Source of the DNA: Acidobacteriota bacterium
GTDB taxonomy: Bacteria > Acidobacteriota > Terriglobia > Terriglobales > Acidobacteriaceae
Reading direction: 5' to 3'
DNA: 47,889 nt
Assembly: GCA_018268775.1 (NCBI GenBank)
Contig: JAFDVV010000060.1
Coordinates: forward strand, 4,005 to 51,893
The translations under genes were made by a program, and so were the position numbers. Shown here in pieces: positions 8,399 through 16,375 of the stretch (its first letter is position 1; each line of letters starts with the position of its first letter). Below the pieces are notes generated by a model, which saw only the letters and a program-made list of their open reading frames with translations, had not been told where the DNA came from and made no database searches.

Positions 8399-9685
8399 TT
8401 ATGCCTTTTGGGTCAGCACGGCATGAAGACGGCGGCCAACGATCTCCGCCTCGCCGGGCTGCAGCATCCAGACGCCGACGACGAGCGTGTTGGCGTCGGA
8501 CGGGATGCCCTGGTTGGGCTTGTGGCCCGTGTTGGGGTTGAGTTCGACTCGGGGCTTCTGCGCGCGCAGCCGCTCGACCACCTGCGGCACCGTGACGCCA
8601 ACAACGGACGGGTCGAACTTCAGCAGCAGGTGCGGCACATGGTTGGCGATCTTCGGGACCACCACGCTCGACTGCATCGACGGGATGTTCTTGACGGCGT
8701 CGGAGATGATCTTCGCGCGGCGGTTGTACTCCTTCTCGTTCGCCTCGTCGGACTGCTCAAGCAGCCAGTCCACCGCAGCCACCATGCCGACGATCTGCTC
8801 CTTGGCTACTTTCATGCCGCGCCCCACGGCGTCGCCGTTGGGGTTGGTGTTGCGCAGCGCGAGGTCGGTGAGATGCTTCTTGCCGAGCAGGAGTCCGGCG
8901 TTCTGCGGGCCGCGGATTCCCTTCCCTCCCGAGAAGCAGACCAGGTCGAAGCCCATCTGCGTGTACTTCCACAGGTTTTCGATCGGAGGCATATCGGCGG
9001 CCGCATCGAGATGGCACGGCACGTTGTGCTGGTGGGCGATCTCAAGCCACTGCTCGCGGCCAATCTGGGCCTGCGGGCCGTCTTCTTCTTCGGCGGCGTT
9101 GAAGAAGTTGGTCATCACCGTCTTCTCGTTGAACGCGTTCTTGTAGTCGTCGAGCGTGACCACCTCGCGGATGACCGCGCCGCTCAGCATCATGGCGTGG
9201 TCGTAGCTGTAGCGGTGCGCCTTCTGGACGATGACCTCGTTCTTCAGGCTGCCTGCATTCTGAGGGAGTTCACCGGGCTTGCTGCCGTTGGCGCTGGTGA
9301 TGCAGGCCGCCGTCGCCAACGTGATTGCGCCGGAGGCACCTGAGGTGACGAGCGCGCCTTCGCAGCGCAGCTTCTTGGCGAGATACTCGCCCGACGCCAC
9401 CTGGAGGTCATGCAGGTAGACCGGGTGCAGCGCCGCGCGTTCGACCGCGCGGATGACCTGCGGAGGCATACAGGCCGCCGTTAGCGTGGTGTAGGTGCCA
9501 GCCGCATTGATGATCTTGGTGACGCCGAGCTTGTCGTAGTAGTCCTCGCCCACAGGCGCCGTTGGCACAGCGGCTTCCGCCTTGCTGCCGATAAAGGGGG
9601 CCGCGCCAAACATCGCCATGGCGGACTGCGACCAGCGCAGAAAGCTGCGCCGGCTGAGACGTGAGGAACTACCGTTACTGGACAT
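8399..9685 (-). CDS. Tat-exported SelA-like PLP-dependent enzyme
   Basis: 428 aa from the ATG at 9685, preferred over an upstream in-frame ATG at 9733 because GAGGTG lies just before it. LSRRSFLRWSQSAMAMFGAA is a Tat signal. The body is a SelA-like fold-type I PLP enzyme: INAAGTYTTLTAACMPPQV, LVTSGASGAITLATAAC, Asp227 (CHLDAAADMPP), cofactor lysine Lys255 (FSGGKGIRGPQNAGLLLGKK). It lacks the C-terminal beta domain of the other copy and is clearly divergent from it, so the two are likely to act on different substrates or as different subunits. The closest known chemistry is that of D-glucosaminate-6-phosphate ammonia-lyase and other selA-related enzymes; phosphorylated substrates are unlikely outside the cytoplasm. 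Confidence 0.9.
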   Translation of the reverse strand: MSSNGSSSRLSRRSFLRWSQSAMAMFGAAPFIGSKAEAAVPTAPVGEDYYDKLGVTKIINAAGTYTTLTAACMPPQVIRAVERAALHPVYLHDLQVASGEYLAKKLRCEGALVTSGASGAITLATAACITSANGSKPGELPQNAGSLKNEVIVQKAHRYSYDHAMMLSGAVIREVVTLDDYKNAFNEKTVMTNFFNAAEEEDGPQAQIGREQWLEIAHQHNVPCHLDAAADMPPIENLWKYTQMGFDLVCFSGGKGIRGPQNAGLLLGKKHLTDLALRNTNPNGDAVGRGMKVAKEQIVGMVAAVDWLLEQSDEANEKEYNRRAKIISDAVKNIPSMQSSVVVPKIANHVPHLLLKFDPSVVGVTVPQVVERLRAQKPRVELNPNTGHKPNQGIPSDANTLVVGVWMLQPGEAEIVGRRLHAVLTQKA

Positions 9686-9760
9686 GCCGTTCACCTCTGC
9701 TTGCTTGTTTAGACGGATCGAACCGTTTGTCATCGCGGACTGAGCGTTGCCGGTGTGCGC

Positions 9761-10552
9761 TTAGATCCTGCCGAACTGCTTCACCGCTTCCTGGATGGAG
9801 TGGAACTTTTCAATGAAGGGATACATCGAGTGCTCGCTGTTATCGAGCTTCTGTGCGAGTACCAGAATTTCGGCTGCCTTGTCGCGCGGAACGACGACGA
9901 CGCCATCCTGATCCGCTACGATGATGTCGTTCGGGTTGACGCGAACACCGTCGCAGTCGACTGGAATATTCATTCCACCGAAACGGTAGTGACTGACCGA
10001 GGTCGAGGGCACGGGGCCGGTTGAAAAGACCGGGAAGCCGATCTTCTTGAGCTGCGGAAGGTCGCGGACGCCGCCGTCGACGACTGCACCGGCGAATCCG
10101 CGCGAGAACATCGCCGTTCCCATCAGGCCGCCCATGCCTGCGATGTCCGCGCCGTCTTCAACCTGCATCACGTAGACGGAGCCGGGGCCGCCGGAGTCTA
10201 TCGCCTTGAGCATGCCGCTCAGCGCGTCGGCGTCGCGGTTCTCCTGCTTGACGAGCTTGACGGTCAGGGCGGGGCCGGCAAACTTGGCCGGGAAGATCGA
10301 CTGCATGCGGTGCGACATGTAGCGCTTCTCGTGCAGCAACTGCTCGATGGCATCGGAGACGGACGCGGCCTCGACGTGGCGGTAGGCGTCGATCATGAGA
10401 GCGGGGTCGGCCTGGTAGTCGGCCGCCGTCTTTGGCGCGTCGGCATGAACGATAAGGTTGGCTGTAAAGAGAGAGCCGCACACGACGATCGCTGCGGCTG
10501 AGAGGCGGAGGGCTCGGGAACGGAAGGCGGAGACCAGAGAGAACTGCTTCAA
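9761..10552 (-). CDS. Exported RraA/HMG-aldolase-like protein
   Basis: 263 aa with a Sec signal (hydrophobic residues 17-35, cleavage likely near HADA). The rest is the RraA/dimethylmenaquinone-methyltransferase fold: GGLMGTAMFSRGFAGAVVDG, then GVRDLPQLKKIGFPVF and VRVNPNDIIVADQDGVVVVP. Arg163 and Asp164 correspond to the Arg-Asp pair that binds pyruvate and the divalent metal in 4-hydroxy-4-methyl-2-oxoglutarate aldolases, so a class II pyruvate aldolase or decarboxylase activity is plausible. RraA itself, an RNase E inhibitor, is cytoplasmic, so that role can be set aside. The start is a TTG at 10552, ten bases after AAGGAG. The gene lies between the TonB-receptor-like gene and the SelA-like genes. 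Confidence 0.88.
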   Translation of the reverse strand: MKQFSLVSAFRSRALRLSAAAIVVCGSLFTANLIVHADAPKTAADYQADPALMIDAYRHVEAASVSDAIEQLLHEKRYMSHRMQSIFPAKFAGPALTVKLVKQENRDADALSGMLKAIDSGGPGSVYVMQVEDGADIAGMGGLMGTAMFSRGFAGAVVDGGVRDLPQLKKIGFPVFSTGPVPSTSVSHYRFGGMNIPVDCDGVRVNPNDIIVADQDGVVVVPRDKAAEILVLAQKLDNSEHSMYPFIEKFHSIQEAVKQFGRI

Positions 10553-10625
10553 GGCTATGCGACTCCTTATATATAGACAGGAGAATGTTACAGGTTGGAT
10601 GCAATTTCAGGGAGAGAGGAAGGCT

Positions 10626-10650
10626 GGCCGCCGGGGGATGCCCGGCGGCC
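10626..10650 (-). terminator. GC-rich hairpin after the TonB-receptor-like gene
   Basis: A perfect 10-bp stem GGCCGCCGGG / CCCGGCGGCC with a 5-base loop, about ten bases after the receptor stop codon on the minus strand. The following minus-strand sequence (AGCCTTCCTC) is pyrimidine-rich but has no T-run. It may be a partial terminator or RNA-stabilising end that sets the receptor's expression apart from the enzyme genes downstream. Confidence 0.55.
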
Positions 10651-10660
10651 ATAGGTTGGA

Positions 10661-13600
10661 TTAGAAGTTGATCTTGCCTGCAATCTGCAACACACGCGAG
10701 CCAAAGTTGGTATTGGCACCCGTGATGTATCCGAAGGTCGTGCCGCCGAAGGTTGTGTTCGGGCTGCCCGGATTCGGATGATTGAAGGCGTTGAAGGCCT
10801 CTCCGCGAAGCTGGAAGGAGACCGTCTCCCAGATGGGGAAGTTCTTGAAGAGGGAGAAGTTGGTATTGGACACGCCAGGAGCGTTGATCGAGTTGCGGCG
10901 CACGTTGCCGAAGGTTCCAGCAGCGGGGGTCGCATAAGCGGTTGCATCGATACAACTGTTCTTGGTCGATCCACCGGGCCCTGTAACCGTCGCGCGGCTG
11001 CAGGTAACGTGTGCCTCGTGGACATACATCGGGCGCTGAGAAGCGCCGACGCCACCCACATTGGCCTGGTTCGAGTTGATGGAGATGTTGAGGGGCGCTC
11101 CGCTGCGGAGGTCGACGATCGCATTGGCCTGCCATCCACCGAGTGCCTGGCGAATCAGGAGGCTGTGACCGTTGAACTTCGGAAGTTCGTAGGTGACGGT
11201 GCCGACAAAGCGGTTGCGAATGTCGTAGCCGGAGTTGCCGTAGTCGAGCTTCAGGTGCCCCTGCCACATCGCCGAGCCGCCGTCGTTGGAGCTGTCGGAC
11301 GTGTCCATGGCGTGCGACCAGGTGTAGCTGAGGTTGGCACTCAGACCACGGGTCATGCGCTGACGCAGGATCGCGGTGAGTCCGTTGTAAGTGGCAAATC
11401 CGTCGTTGTGAACCTGGCGGATCTGACCGACGTTCGGGTTTGGACGACGCGACTGCGAAAACGCGGTCGGCGAGGGAGCGGGCTGGTTGGGATAGTAGCT
11501 CTCGTCCAGATGAATGGTGCGTGAGCCGAGGTACTGAACCTCGAATCCACCATTTCTCCAGATCTCATTGCCCACATCCAGGTTCCACTGATACATGCGC
11601 GCTGTCGGCAGATTTGGATCAACCGTGAAGTTCGCATAGGGGCTGTTTACCGGGCCGGGCCACGCCACGGGGGCAGGCACGTTCGGGGTCTCCAGCGAGA
11701 ACGCAGGCGCAGTGCCGAACCCGGCGGAAGGCGTTACCACTGCCGAATAAGGATAGTTGGTAGAGGAAAGCGTGTACGAGTTCAACTGGTTGGCGTTGTA
11801 GTAGATGCCGCCGCCTCCGCGAACGACAATTTTGTCGGTCGCGCGGTAGGAGAAGCCAAGGCGCGGGCTGATGTTGTCATGGTTCGATCCGCTGAACTTG
11901 AAGCCAGGATACTTCTGGGCGTTCAGGGGCGTTGTGCCGCCAATCTGCGGATAGAGGGTTGTCAGGGTCGGATCCATAATGCGCCCAACACCGTTCAAGC
12001 TGTAAGCGACCTGAGGAAGCTCGTACCGCAGACCAAGCTGGAGCGTGAGGTTCTGGCTTACCTGCCATGTGTCCTGAACGAAGAAGCCATCGCGCCACTG
12101 GCCGATCGATCCCTTCACCTGGAAGTAGGGCGAGGTATAGCTGGTGGGGTTTCCACCGATAAAGGCAGCAGCTCCGTCGCCGATACCACCGGTGGCCTTG
12201 TTCTTGTCGAGTGTGGCGTCGAAGACAAACTGGCCGCGTGCAGTATTTGCAGCAGAGCGTCCGATGGTCATCTTGCGGAAGCTGACGCCGGCCATGAGCG
12301 CATGCTTGCCCATGGTGTAGCTGATCTGGTCGTACCAGGTAAGCTGACGGTCATCCTGATACCAGTTCGTACCGCTTTGCGCGATACCCTGGTAGCCGCT
12401 GATGTTCATGTCGACGAGACCGGGGTTGCCGCTGTCGACGTCGGCGGTGAATCCGGGAATGCCGAGGGCCGAACCGGCACTGCCCTGCTTAAGCTGTGCC
12501 TGCTGGTTGAGGATGAAGGTGTTGACGACGTTGAATCCAAAGCGCAGATCGTTAACCAGCTTCGGCGTGATGATGTGCGTATAGCCAGCCGCGCCGTTGC
12601 GCGTCTTGGTGGTGGTGTACGCGGTGTTGGCGAGGTTGACGGCCTGGTTGTAGTTGTTGACCGACTGCCAGGCAAAGCGCCCGAACAACATGACCTTGCC
12701 ATGAATGTTGTGGTCGACGCGCTCCATGGTGGAGTCTTCGTTGACCTGGCTGGGAAGGTTGCCGTTCCAGTTGTTCGTGATTCCAGTCGTTGTGGGTGCT
12801 GCAAGATACGGAAGCAGCTTTGTGGCAACCGGGCTGATCGGAATGATGTTCCCAGCGTATGCGGCGGCTGGGCAGGCATAGTCCGGCGCCGAGCACACCG
12901 TGAAGCGGGTGCGAGGATTGTAGAGCTGCGTCGAGAGCTCGCTGAAGTTGCCCTGGCGCATCAGGTTGCTGAGAACCGTTGCCGTCGTGAACTGGGAGCC
13001 GGTGTTGCGCAGCCCTTCGTACGAACCGAGGAAGAATGTCTTGTCCCGTCCGTTGTAGAGGCCGGGGATGAGAACCGGCCCGCTGAGCACTCCGCCGAAC
13101 ATGTTGTAGCGCAGCTTGTTGACCTTGGAGCCGGGAGTTGCCAGCCAGCTCTTCGCATTCATGGCGTCGTTCTGGATGTAGTCGTACACCGTGCCGTGGA
13201 ACTTGTTGGTTCCGCTTTTCGACACCAGGTTGATGTGGACGCCGAGGTAGTCACCGTACTGCGCGGTGTAGTTGCCGTTCTGCGTCTGCACGGCGCTCAG
13301 GGCGTCGGGGTTGGGCGACAGCGTGGCGGTCGTGATCAGGTTGTTCATGATCGAGATGCCGTCGAGCGAGATGCTGTTGTTGATGTTACGGCTGCCCGAG
13401 CCGCTGGCGCGGTTGCCGGGAGGGTTGCCGGTGAGCGCGTTTCCGCTGATAGTAATGTTCGACGCGGTGGCCGCAAGGTCGATGGCGTGACGTCCGTTCA
13501 TCGGAAGGTCATGCACCTGCTGCTGGTCGATGGTCTCGCCGAGAAGCGCGTCGTCGGTCGAGAGCGGCGGAGTGTCGGCCGAGACGCTGATCTCTGTCGT

Positions 13601-13936
13601 CTCCGAACCGACGGAGAGCGCGAAGTCGGTACGCACGGCGTGGTTGATAGTGACGATGACGCCGGTGGCTTTCATCTTCCTGAAACCCGAGGTGTCTACA
13701 TTGATGTCATAGGTGCCGGGGCTGACAAACGGAATGGAATAGAAGCCTTCCGCGTTGGACGTACCGGTGTAGACCACCTTCGTGTCGCGGTTAGTGGCGG
13801 TTATCTTCGCTCCAGAGACGACACTGCCCGTGGGATCGGTGAGCGTTCCCACCAAAGCGGTGTTATCTGCAACCTGGGCATGAAGAAACAGCGGAGCAAG
13901 GAGAAGAGTAAGTAAACAACCGAGTAGCTTTTTCAC
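10661..13936 (-). CDS. TonB-receptor-like outer-membrane protein with carboxypeptidase-regulatory-like domain
   Basis: 1,091 aa from a GTG at 13936, chosen because AGGAGG lies five bases upstream and the protein then starts with a Sec signal (KKLLGCLLTLLLAPLFLHAQ). Residues about 24-110 are a carboxypeptidase-regulatory-like domain (LVGTLTDPTGSVVSGAKITA, NAEGFYSIPFVSPGTYDI), followed by a plug-like segment (DLPMNGRHAIDL, ISLDGISIMNN) and a long barrel with many aromatic strands ending in IAGKINF, with a terminal Phe. This is the receptor type greatly expanded in acidobacteria, probably importing plant or microbial oligomers. It lies downstream of a two-component system and upstream of the exported enzyme genes, suggesting that it takes up their substrate. 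Confidence 0.9.
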   Translation of the reverse strand: MKKLLGCLLTLLLAPLFLHAQVADNTALVGTLTDPTGSVVSGAKITATNRDTKVVYTGTSNAEGFYSIPFVSPGTYDINVDTSGFRKMKATGVIVTINHAVRTDFALSVGSETTEISVSADTPPLSTDDALLGETIDQQQVHDLPMNGRHAIDLAATASNITISGNALTGNPPGNRASGSGSRNINNSISLDGISIMNNLITTATLSPNPDALSAVQTQNGNYTAQYGDYLGVHINLVSKSGTNKFHGTVYDYIQNDAMNAKSWLATPGSKVNKLRYNMFGGVLSGPVLIPGLYNGRDKTFFLGSYEGLRNTGSQFTTATVLSNLMRQGNFSELSTQLYNPRTRFTVCSAPDYACPAAAYAGNIIPISPVATKLLPYLAAPTTTGITNNWNGNLPSQVNEDSTMERVDHNIHGKVMLFGRFAWQSVNNYNQAVNLANTAYTTTKTRNGAAGYTHIITPKLVNDLRFGFNVVNTFILNQQAQLKQGSAGSALGIPGFTADVDSGNPGLVDMNISGYQGIAQSGTNWYQDDRQLTWYDQISYTMGKHALMAGVSFRKMTIGRSAANTARGQFVFDATLDKNKATGGIGDGAAAFIGGNPTSYTSPYFQVKGSIGQWRDGFFVQDTWQVSQNLTLQLGLRYELPQVAYSLNGVGRIMDPTLTTLYPQIGGTTPLNAQKYPGFKFSGSNHDNISPRLGFSYRATDKIVVRGGGGIYYNANQLNSYTLSSTNYPYSAVVTPSAGFGTAPAFSLETPNVPAPVAWPGPVNSPYANFTVDPNLPTARMYQWNLDVGNEIWRNGGFEVQYLGSRTIHLDESYYPNQPAPSPTAFSQSRRPNPNVGQIRQVHNDGFATYNGLTAILRQRMTRGLSANLSYTWSHAMDTSDSSNDGGSAMWQGHLKLDYGNSGYDIRNRFVGTVTYELPKFNGHSLLIRQALGGWQANAIVDLRSGAPLNISINSNQANVGGVGASQRPMYVHEAHVTCSRATVTGPGGSTKNSCIDATAYATPAAGTFGNVRRNSINAPGVSNTNFSLFKNFPIWETVSFQLRGEAFNAFNHPNPGSPNTTFGGTTFGYITGANTNFGSRVLQIAGKINF

Positions 13937-14091
13937 TGGAGCCTCCTGGTACTGGTGAAACAGGGCTTGCAACGATAGGACAATTGAGGTTTCAAACTTC
14001 CAAAATGTGAGCTTCACAGCGCCTGAACTCTGGGCGAGGGCTGCTTTTGTGTGCGTGTGCGAACGATTCTCATGACATCGACATACCGTCG

Positions 14092-14119
14092 TCAATCGGA
14101 CGGTTGTCAGTCCGGTTGA
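14092..14119. promoter_or_regulatory. Inverted repeat upstream of the TonB-receptor-like gene
   Basis: TCAATCGGAC (14092-14101) faces GTCCGGTTGA (14110-14119): 9 of 10 positions pair across an 8-base spacer. It lies about 155 bases before the receptor start and just past the end of the response-regulator gene. The left arm overlaps a possible leftward -35 (TTGACG). The geometry suits a dimeric regulator, perhaps the co-encoded LuxR-type protein; this is inference. Confidence 0.4.
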
Positions 14120-14156
14120 TAGGACAAATGCCTTAAATTTCTCGCAAAATAATGAA

Positions 14157-14172
14157 AATAAATGTATTTATT
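14157..14172. repeat. AT-only palindrome after the response-regulator gene
   Basis: AATAAATGTATTTATT is a perfect 16-base palindrome five bases after the regulator stop codon. It has almost no GC, so it is a weak hairpin at best. It may be a binding site or a melt-prone spot between the regulator and receptor genes. Confidence 0.35.
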
Positions 14173-14176
14173 GTGA

Positions 14177-14800
14177 TCAATCGAGGTGGACAAGGCCTCG
14201 TTGCAGTGCATAAATAGTTGCCTGCGTACGGTCGCGGGCCCCCATTTTGTCCAAAAGCGAGCTGACATGGATGCGAACTGTCTTCTCGGCGATCTTGAGA
14301 TCTTCGGCGATCTCACGGTTGCTGCGGCCCTGCGTGATGCAGGCCAGCACCTCGGCTTCGCGCGGCGTCAGGTCGACGGAGGGCATGCGTTCGGCCAGCC
14401 GGTCGAGCGCACCGTGAGGCAGATAGCGCAGACCGCGATCGACGCTCTGGATGGCACTGAGAAGCTCTTCGCCGCTCGCGTCCTTGGTCAGGTACGCCAT
14501 CGCTCCATTGCGCACGGCGCGATAGACATCTTCGCTGCCGTGATAGTTGGAGAGGATGACGATGCGCACGTTGGGGAACTCCTTGCGCAGGGCGACGATG
14601 ACATCGAAACCGCTGACGCGCGGAAGCCGCAGGTCGAGCACAACAACATCCGGACGCAACTGCCGATACATGGAGATGCCGAGTTCTCCGTCGCCTGCCT
14701 CGCCCACAATCTGTATCTGAGGGTGCCCTGAAAGCACCGAATGAAGAGCAATGCGTGCTAAAAAGTGGTCTTCGATCAGAAGAACTCGAATCTGCTTCAT
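14177..14800 (-). CDS. NarL/LuxR-type response regulator
   Basis: 207 aa. The receiver domain spans residues 1-120 with acidic pocket Glu10-Asp11, phospho-acceptor Asp56 (VVVLDLRLP) and Lys106 (YLTKDA). The LuxR-type helix-turn-helix is at about 143-204 (LTPREAEVLACITQGRSNRE, then KTVRIHVSSLLDKMGARDRT). I start it at the ATG at 14800, which overlaps the kinase stop codon in an ATGA, so translation is probably coupled; an in-frame ATG at 14812 is the alternative. It should be phosphorylated by the kinase encoded directly upstream and bind DNA as a dimer. The receptor and enzyme genes downstream are the obvious targets. Confidence 0.95.
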   Translation of the reverse strand: MKQIRVLLIEDHFLARIALHSVLSGHPQIQIVGEAGDGELGISMYRQLRPDVVVLDLRLPRVSGFDVIVALRKEFPNVRIVILSNYHGSEDVYRAVRNGAMAYLTKDASGEELLSAIQSVDRGLRYLPHGALDRLAERMPSVDLTPREAEVLACITQGRSNREIAEDLKIAEKTVRIHVSSLLDKMGARDRTQATIYALQRGLVHLD

Positions 14801-16347
14801 ATCCCAATCCAACGTATCACATGGTGTTGCTCGTTAACAGGTTGCTGCATGGCGTTGAAGGCGACCTTGACGACCACTTCAGTCCCCGCTCCCGCAGAGG
14901 TTTGGATGCGAAGAGTGCCGCCAAGTTTTCTCGCGCGCTCTTCCATCACGGGAATGCCGAAGTGTCCGCGGCGCGATGCGGCGCGGTCCGACGCAACGAA
15001 CCCATGTCCGTTGTCTCGAATGGAGAGCGAGAGCGCATCGCTGTCGTAACGCAGATTCACCAGTATCTGCGACGGGTTCGCGTGACGGATCGCATTGGAG
15101 ACGGCCTCCTGCCCAATGCAGACAAGATGATGCACGCAGCCGGGGGCGAGATGCACCTCGTCGCCCTCGACATCGAGGGTCGTCTCGATGGCCGCCTGGA
15201 TGTGGTTTGCGGAGATGGCGCGCGACAAGGCCTGCGACAGCACGTCGGTGACTTCGCCGGTGTCGCGAAGGTCCCAGATGATGCGTCGCGCCTCGGCCTG
15301 GCAGTGCGAGACCATGCTGCGCGCAAGGTCGCAGGACTTCGCTGCCGGAGTGATCTCGTCTCCACTGTCGCGGAACAGCTTGGCCGTGGCTTCGAGCTGC
15401 CACGAGATCGCGGCAAATCCCGCCATAAGAGTGTCGTGGCACTCCGAGGCGATCCGGTTGCGCTCTTCCAGAATGATGCCCAGCCGTCCGGTCATCAACT
15501 GCATCTTGCGCCGCAGAAGATATACGGAGAATGCAACGATAGCGAACGACAGGACGAGATAGAAGTACAGGCTCTGATAGATCGACGGCAGACGGCCCAC
15601 GATGCGGGCTTCGGTGCTGCTCCGGTCCTTGTCGCTGAGCGTCTCCAGAGGAGCGCTGCTCCGAAGACTGCCTGGTGTTGCGCGGACGAGGCCATCGTGC
15701 TCCAGGCGCCAGAGGCCATCGGAGCTTGTTCCGATCCACAGATTTCCAGCGGCATCGCCCTGCAACGCGGTGACGGGACCGTGCACACTGGCGTGAAGAA
15801 CGGCCTCATATGCGGGCACCGCGAATGGAGTTAACAAGCTGGCCTTGCGTGCCACAAGCTCGTAGACACCGGTGTGGGTGCCGAGCCAGACACGCTGCCG
15901 GGGATCGCGATAGATGGCAACCGCCGCGTCTTCGGGCGCAAGCTGAAGAGCCACTCTGCGGACAGCTCCCTTCTGCCACTGGAACAGTCCATCGGAGGTA
16001 ATAAAGAACATGCCTCCGTTGCCGTCCTCCGCAAAGGGAGCGACGATGTCGGACGAAGTGCCGCCTACGGCCGGCAGGACCTCGAGAGAGTTCGCCGTCA
16101 GCCGTTCAACCTTTCCTTCGGTTGCGATCCACAGCACGCCCTGCTGGTCGCGATAGACCTGACGAACGCCGTCGCCTGTCTGCGCGGCCGGTCGCTCGGC
16201 GACGATCGCACCGGGCTGGGGCATACCCCCGTCGGCATAGATAAATCCAGACGCGGCGACGATCAACGCAGACAGACCAAGAACCCGGCTGAAACCAATA
16301 CGCCGGAGCGAGGGCGGCCTGCGCGCGAGTTTTCCCCAGGCGTTCAT
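14797..16347 (-). CDS. Sensor histidine kinase with short Reg_prop beta-propeller sensor
   Basis: 516 aa. An N-terminal signal anchor (about 20-38) is followed by a periplasmic region of about 220 residues with propeller repeats of the Reg_prop type (LWIATEG, VWLGTHTGVYEL, LWIGTSSDGLWRLEHDG), a membrane helix at about 259-278, a HisKA_3 dimerisation domain with His304 (RIASECHDTLMAGF), and an HATPase with N-box EAVSNAIRHA and DNGHGF. Typical relatives have two full propellers and a Y_Y_Y domain before the membrane; only a few repeats are present here and no Y_Y_Y domain, so the sensor is unusually short. The gene lies 28 bases after the MFS gene and overlaps the response-regulator gene by 4 bases. 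Confidence 0.92.
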   Translation of the reverse strand: MNAWGKLARRPPSLRRIGFSRVLGLSALIVAASGFIYADGGMPQPGAIVAERPAAQTGDGVRQVYRDQQGVLWIATEGKVERLTANSLEVLPAVGGTSSDIVAPFAEDGNGGMFFITSDGLFQWQKGAVRRVALQLAPEDAAVAIYRDPRQRVWLGTHTGVYELVARKASLLTPFAVPAYEAVLHASVHGPVTALQGDAAGNLWIGTSSDGLWRLEHDGLVRATPGSLRSSAPLETLSDKDRSSTEARIVGRLPSIYQSLYFYLVLSFAIVAFSVYLLRRKMQLMTGRLGIILEERNRIASECHDTLMAGFAAISWQLEATAKLFRDSGDEITPAAKSCDLARSMVSHCQAEARRIIWDLRDTGEVTDVLSQALSRAISANHIQAAIETTLDVEGDEVHLAPGCVHHLVCIGQEAVSNAIRHANPSQILVNLRYDSDALSLSIRDNGHGFVASDRAASRRGHFGIPVMEERARKLGGTLRIQTSAGAGTEVVVKVAFNAMQQPVNEQHHVIRWIGI

Positions 16348-16375
16348 AGGTCGATATTAGGCGCGATGCACAGCA

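Noticed and set aside
6213..9685. Selenocysteine synthase (SelA) and selenoprotein production
   Set aside because: The PLP proteins are exported and no selB, selD or tRNA-Sec is present; only the broader SelA-like fold is shared.
9761..10552. Menaquinone methyltransferase or RNase E inhibitor role for the RraA-like gene
   Set aside because: There is no S-adenosylmethionine motif, and a signal peptide places it outside the cytoplasm; the methyltransferase name is a historical misannotation of this fold.
11879..13915. 678-codon plus-strand open frame opposite the TonB-receptor-like gene
   Set aside because: The minus-strand protein has signal peptide, domains and a ribosome-binding site; the plus frame has none and is Arg/Val/Asp-rich.
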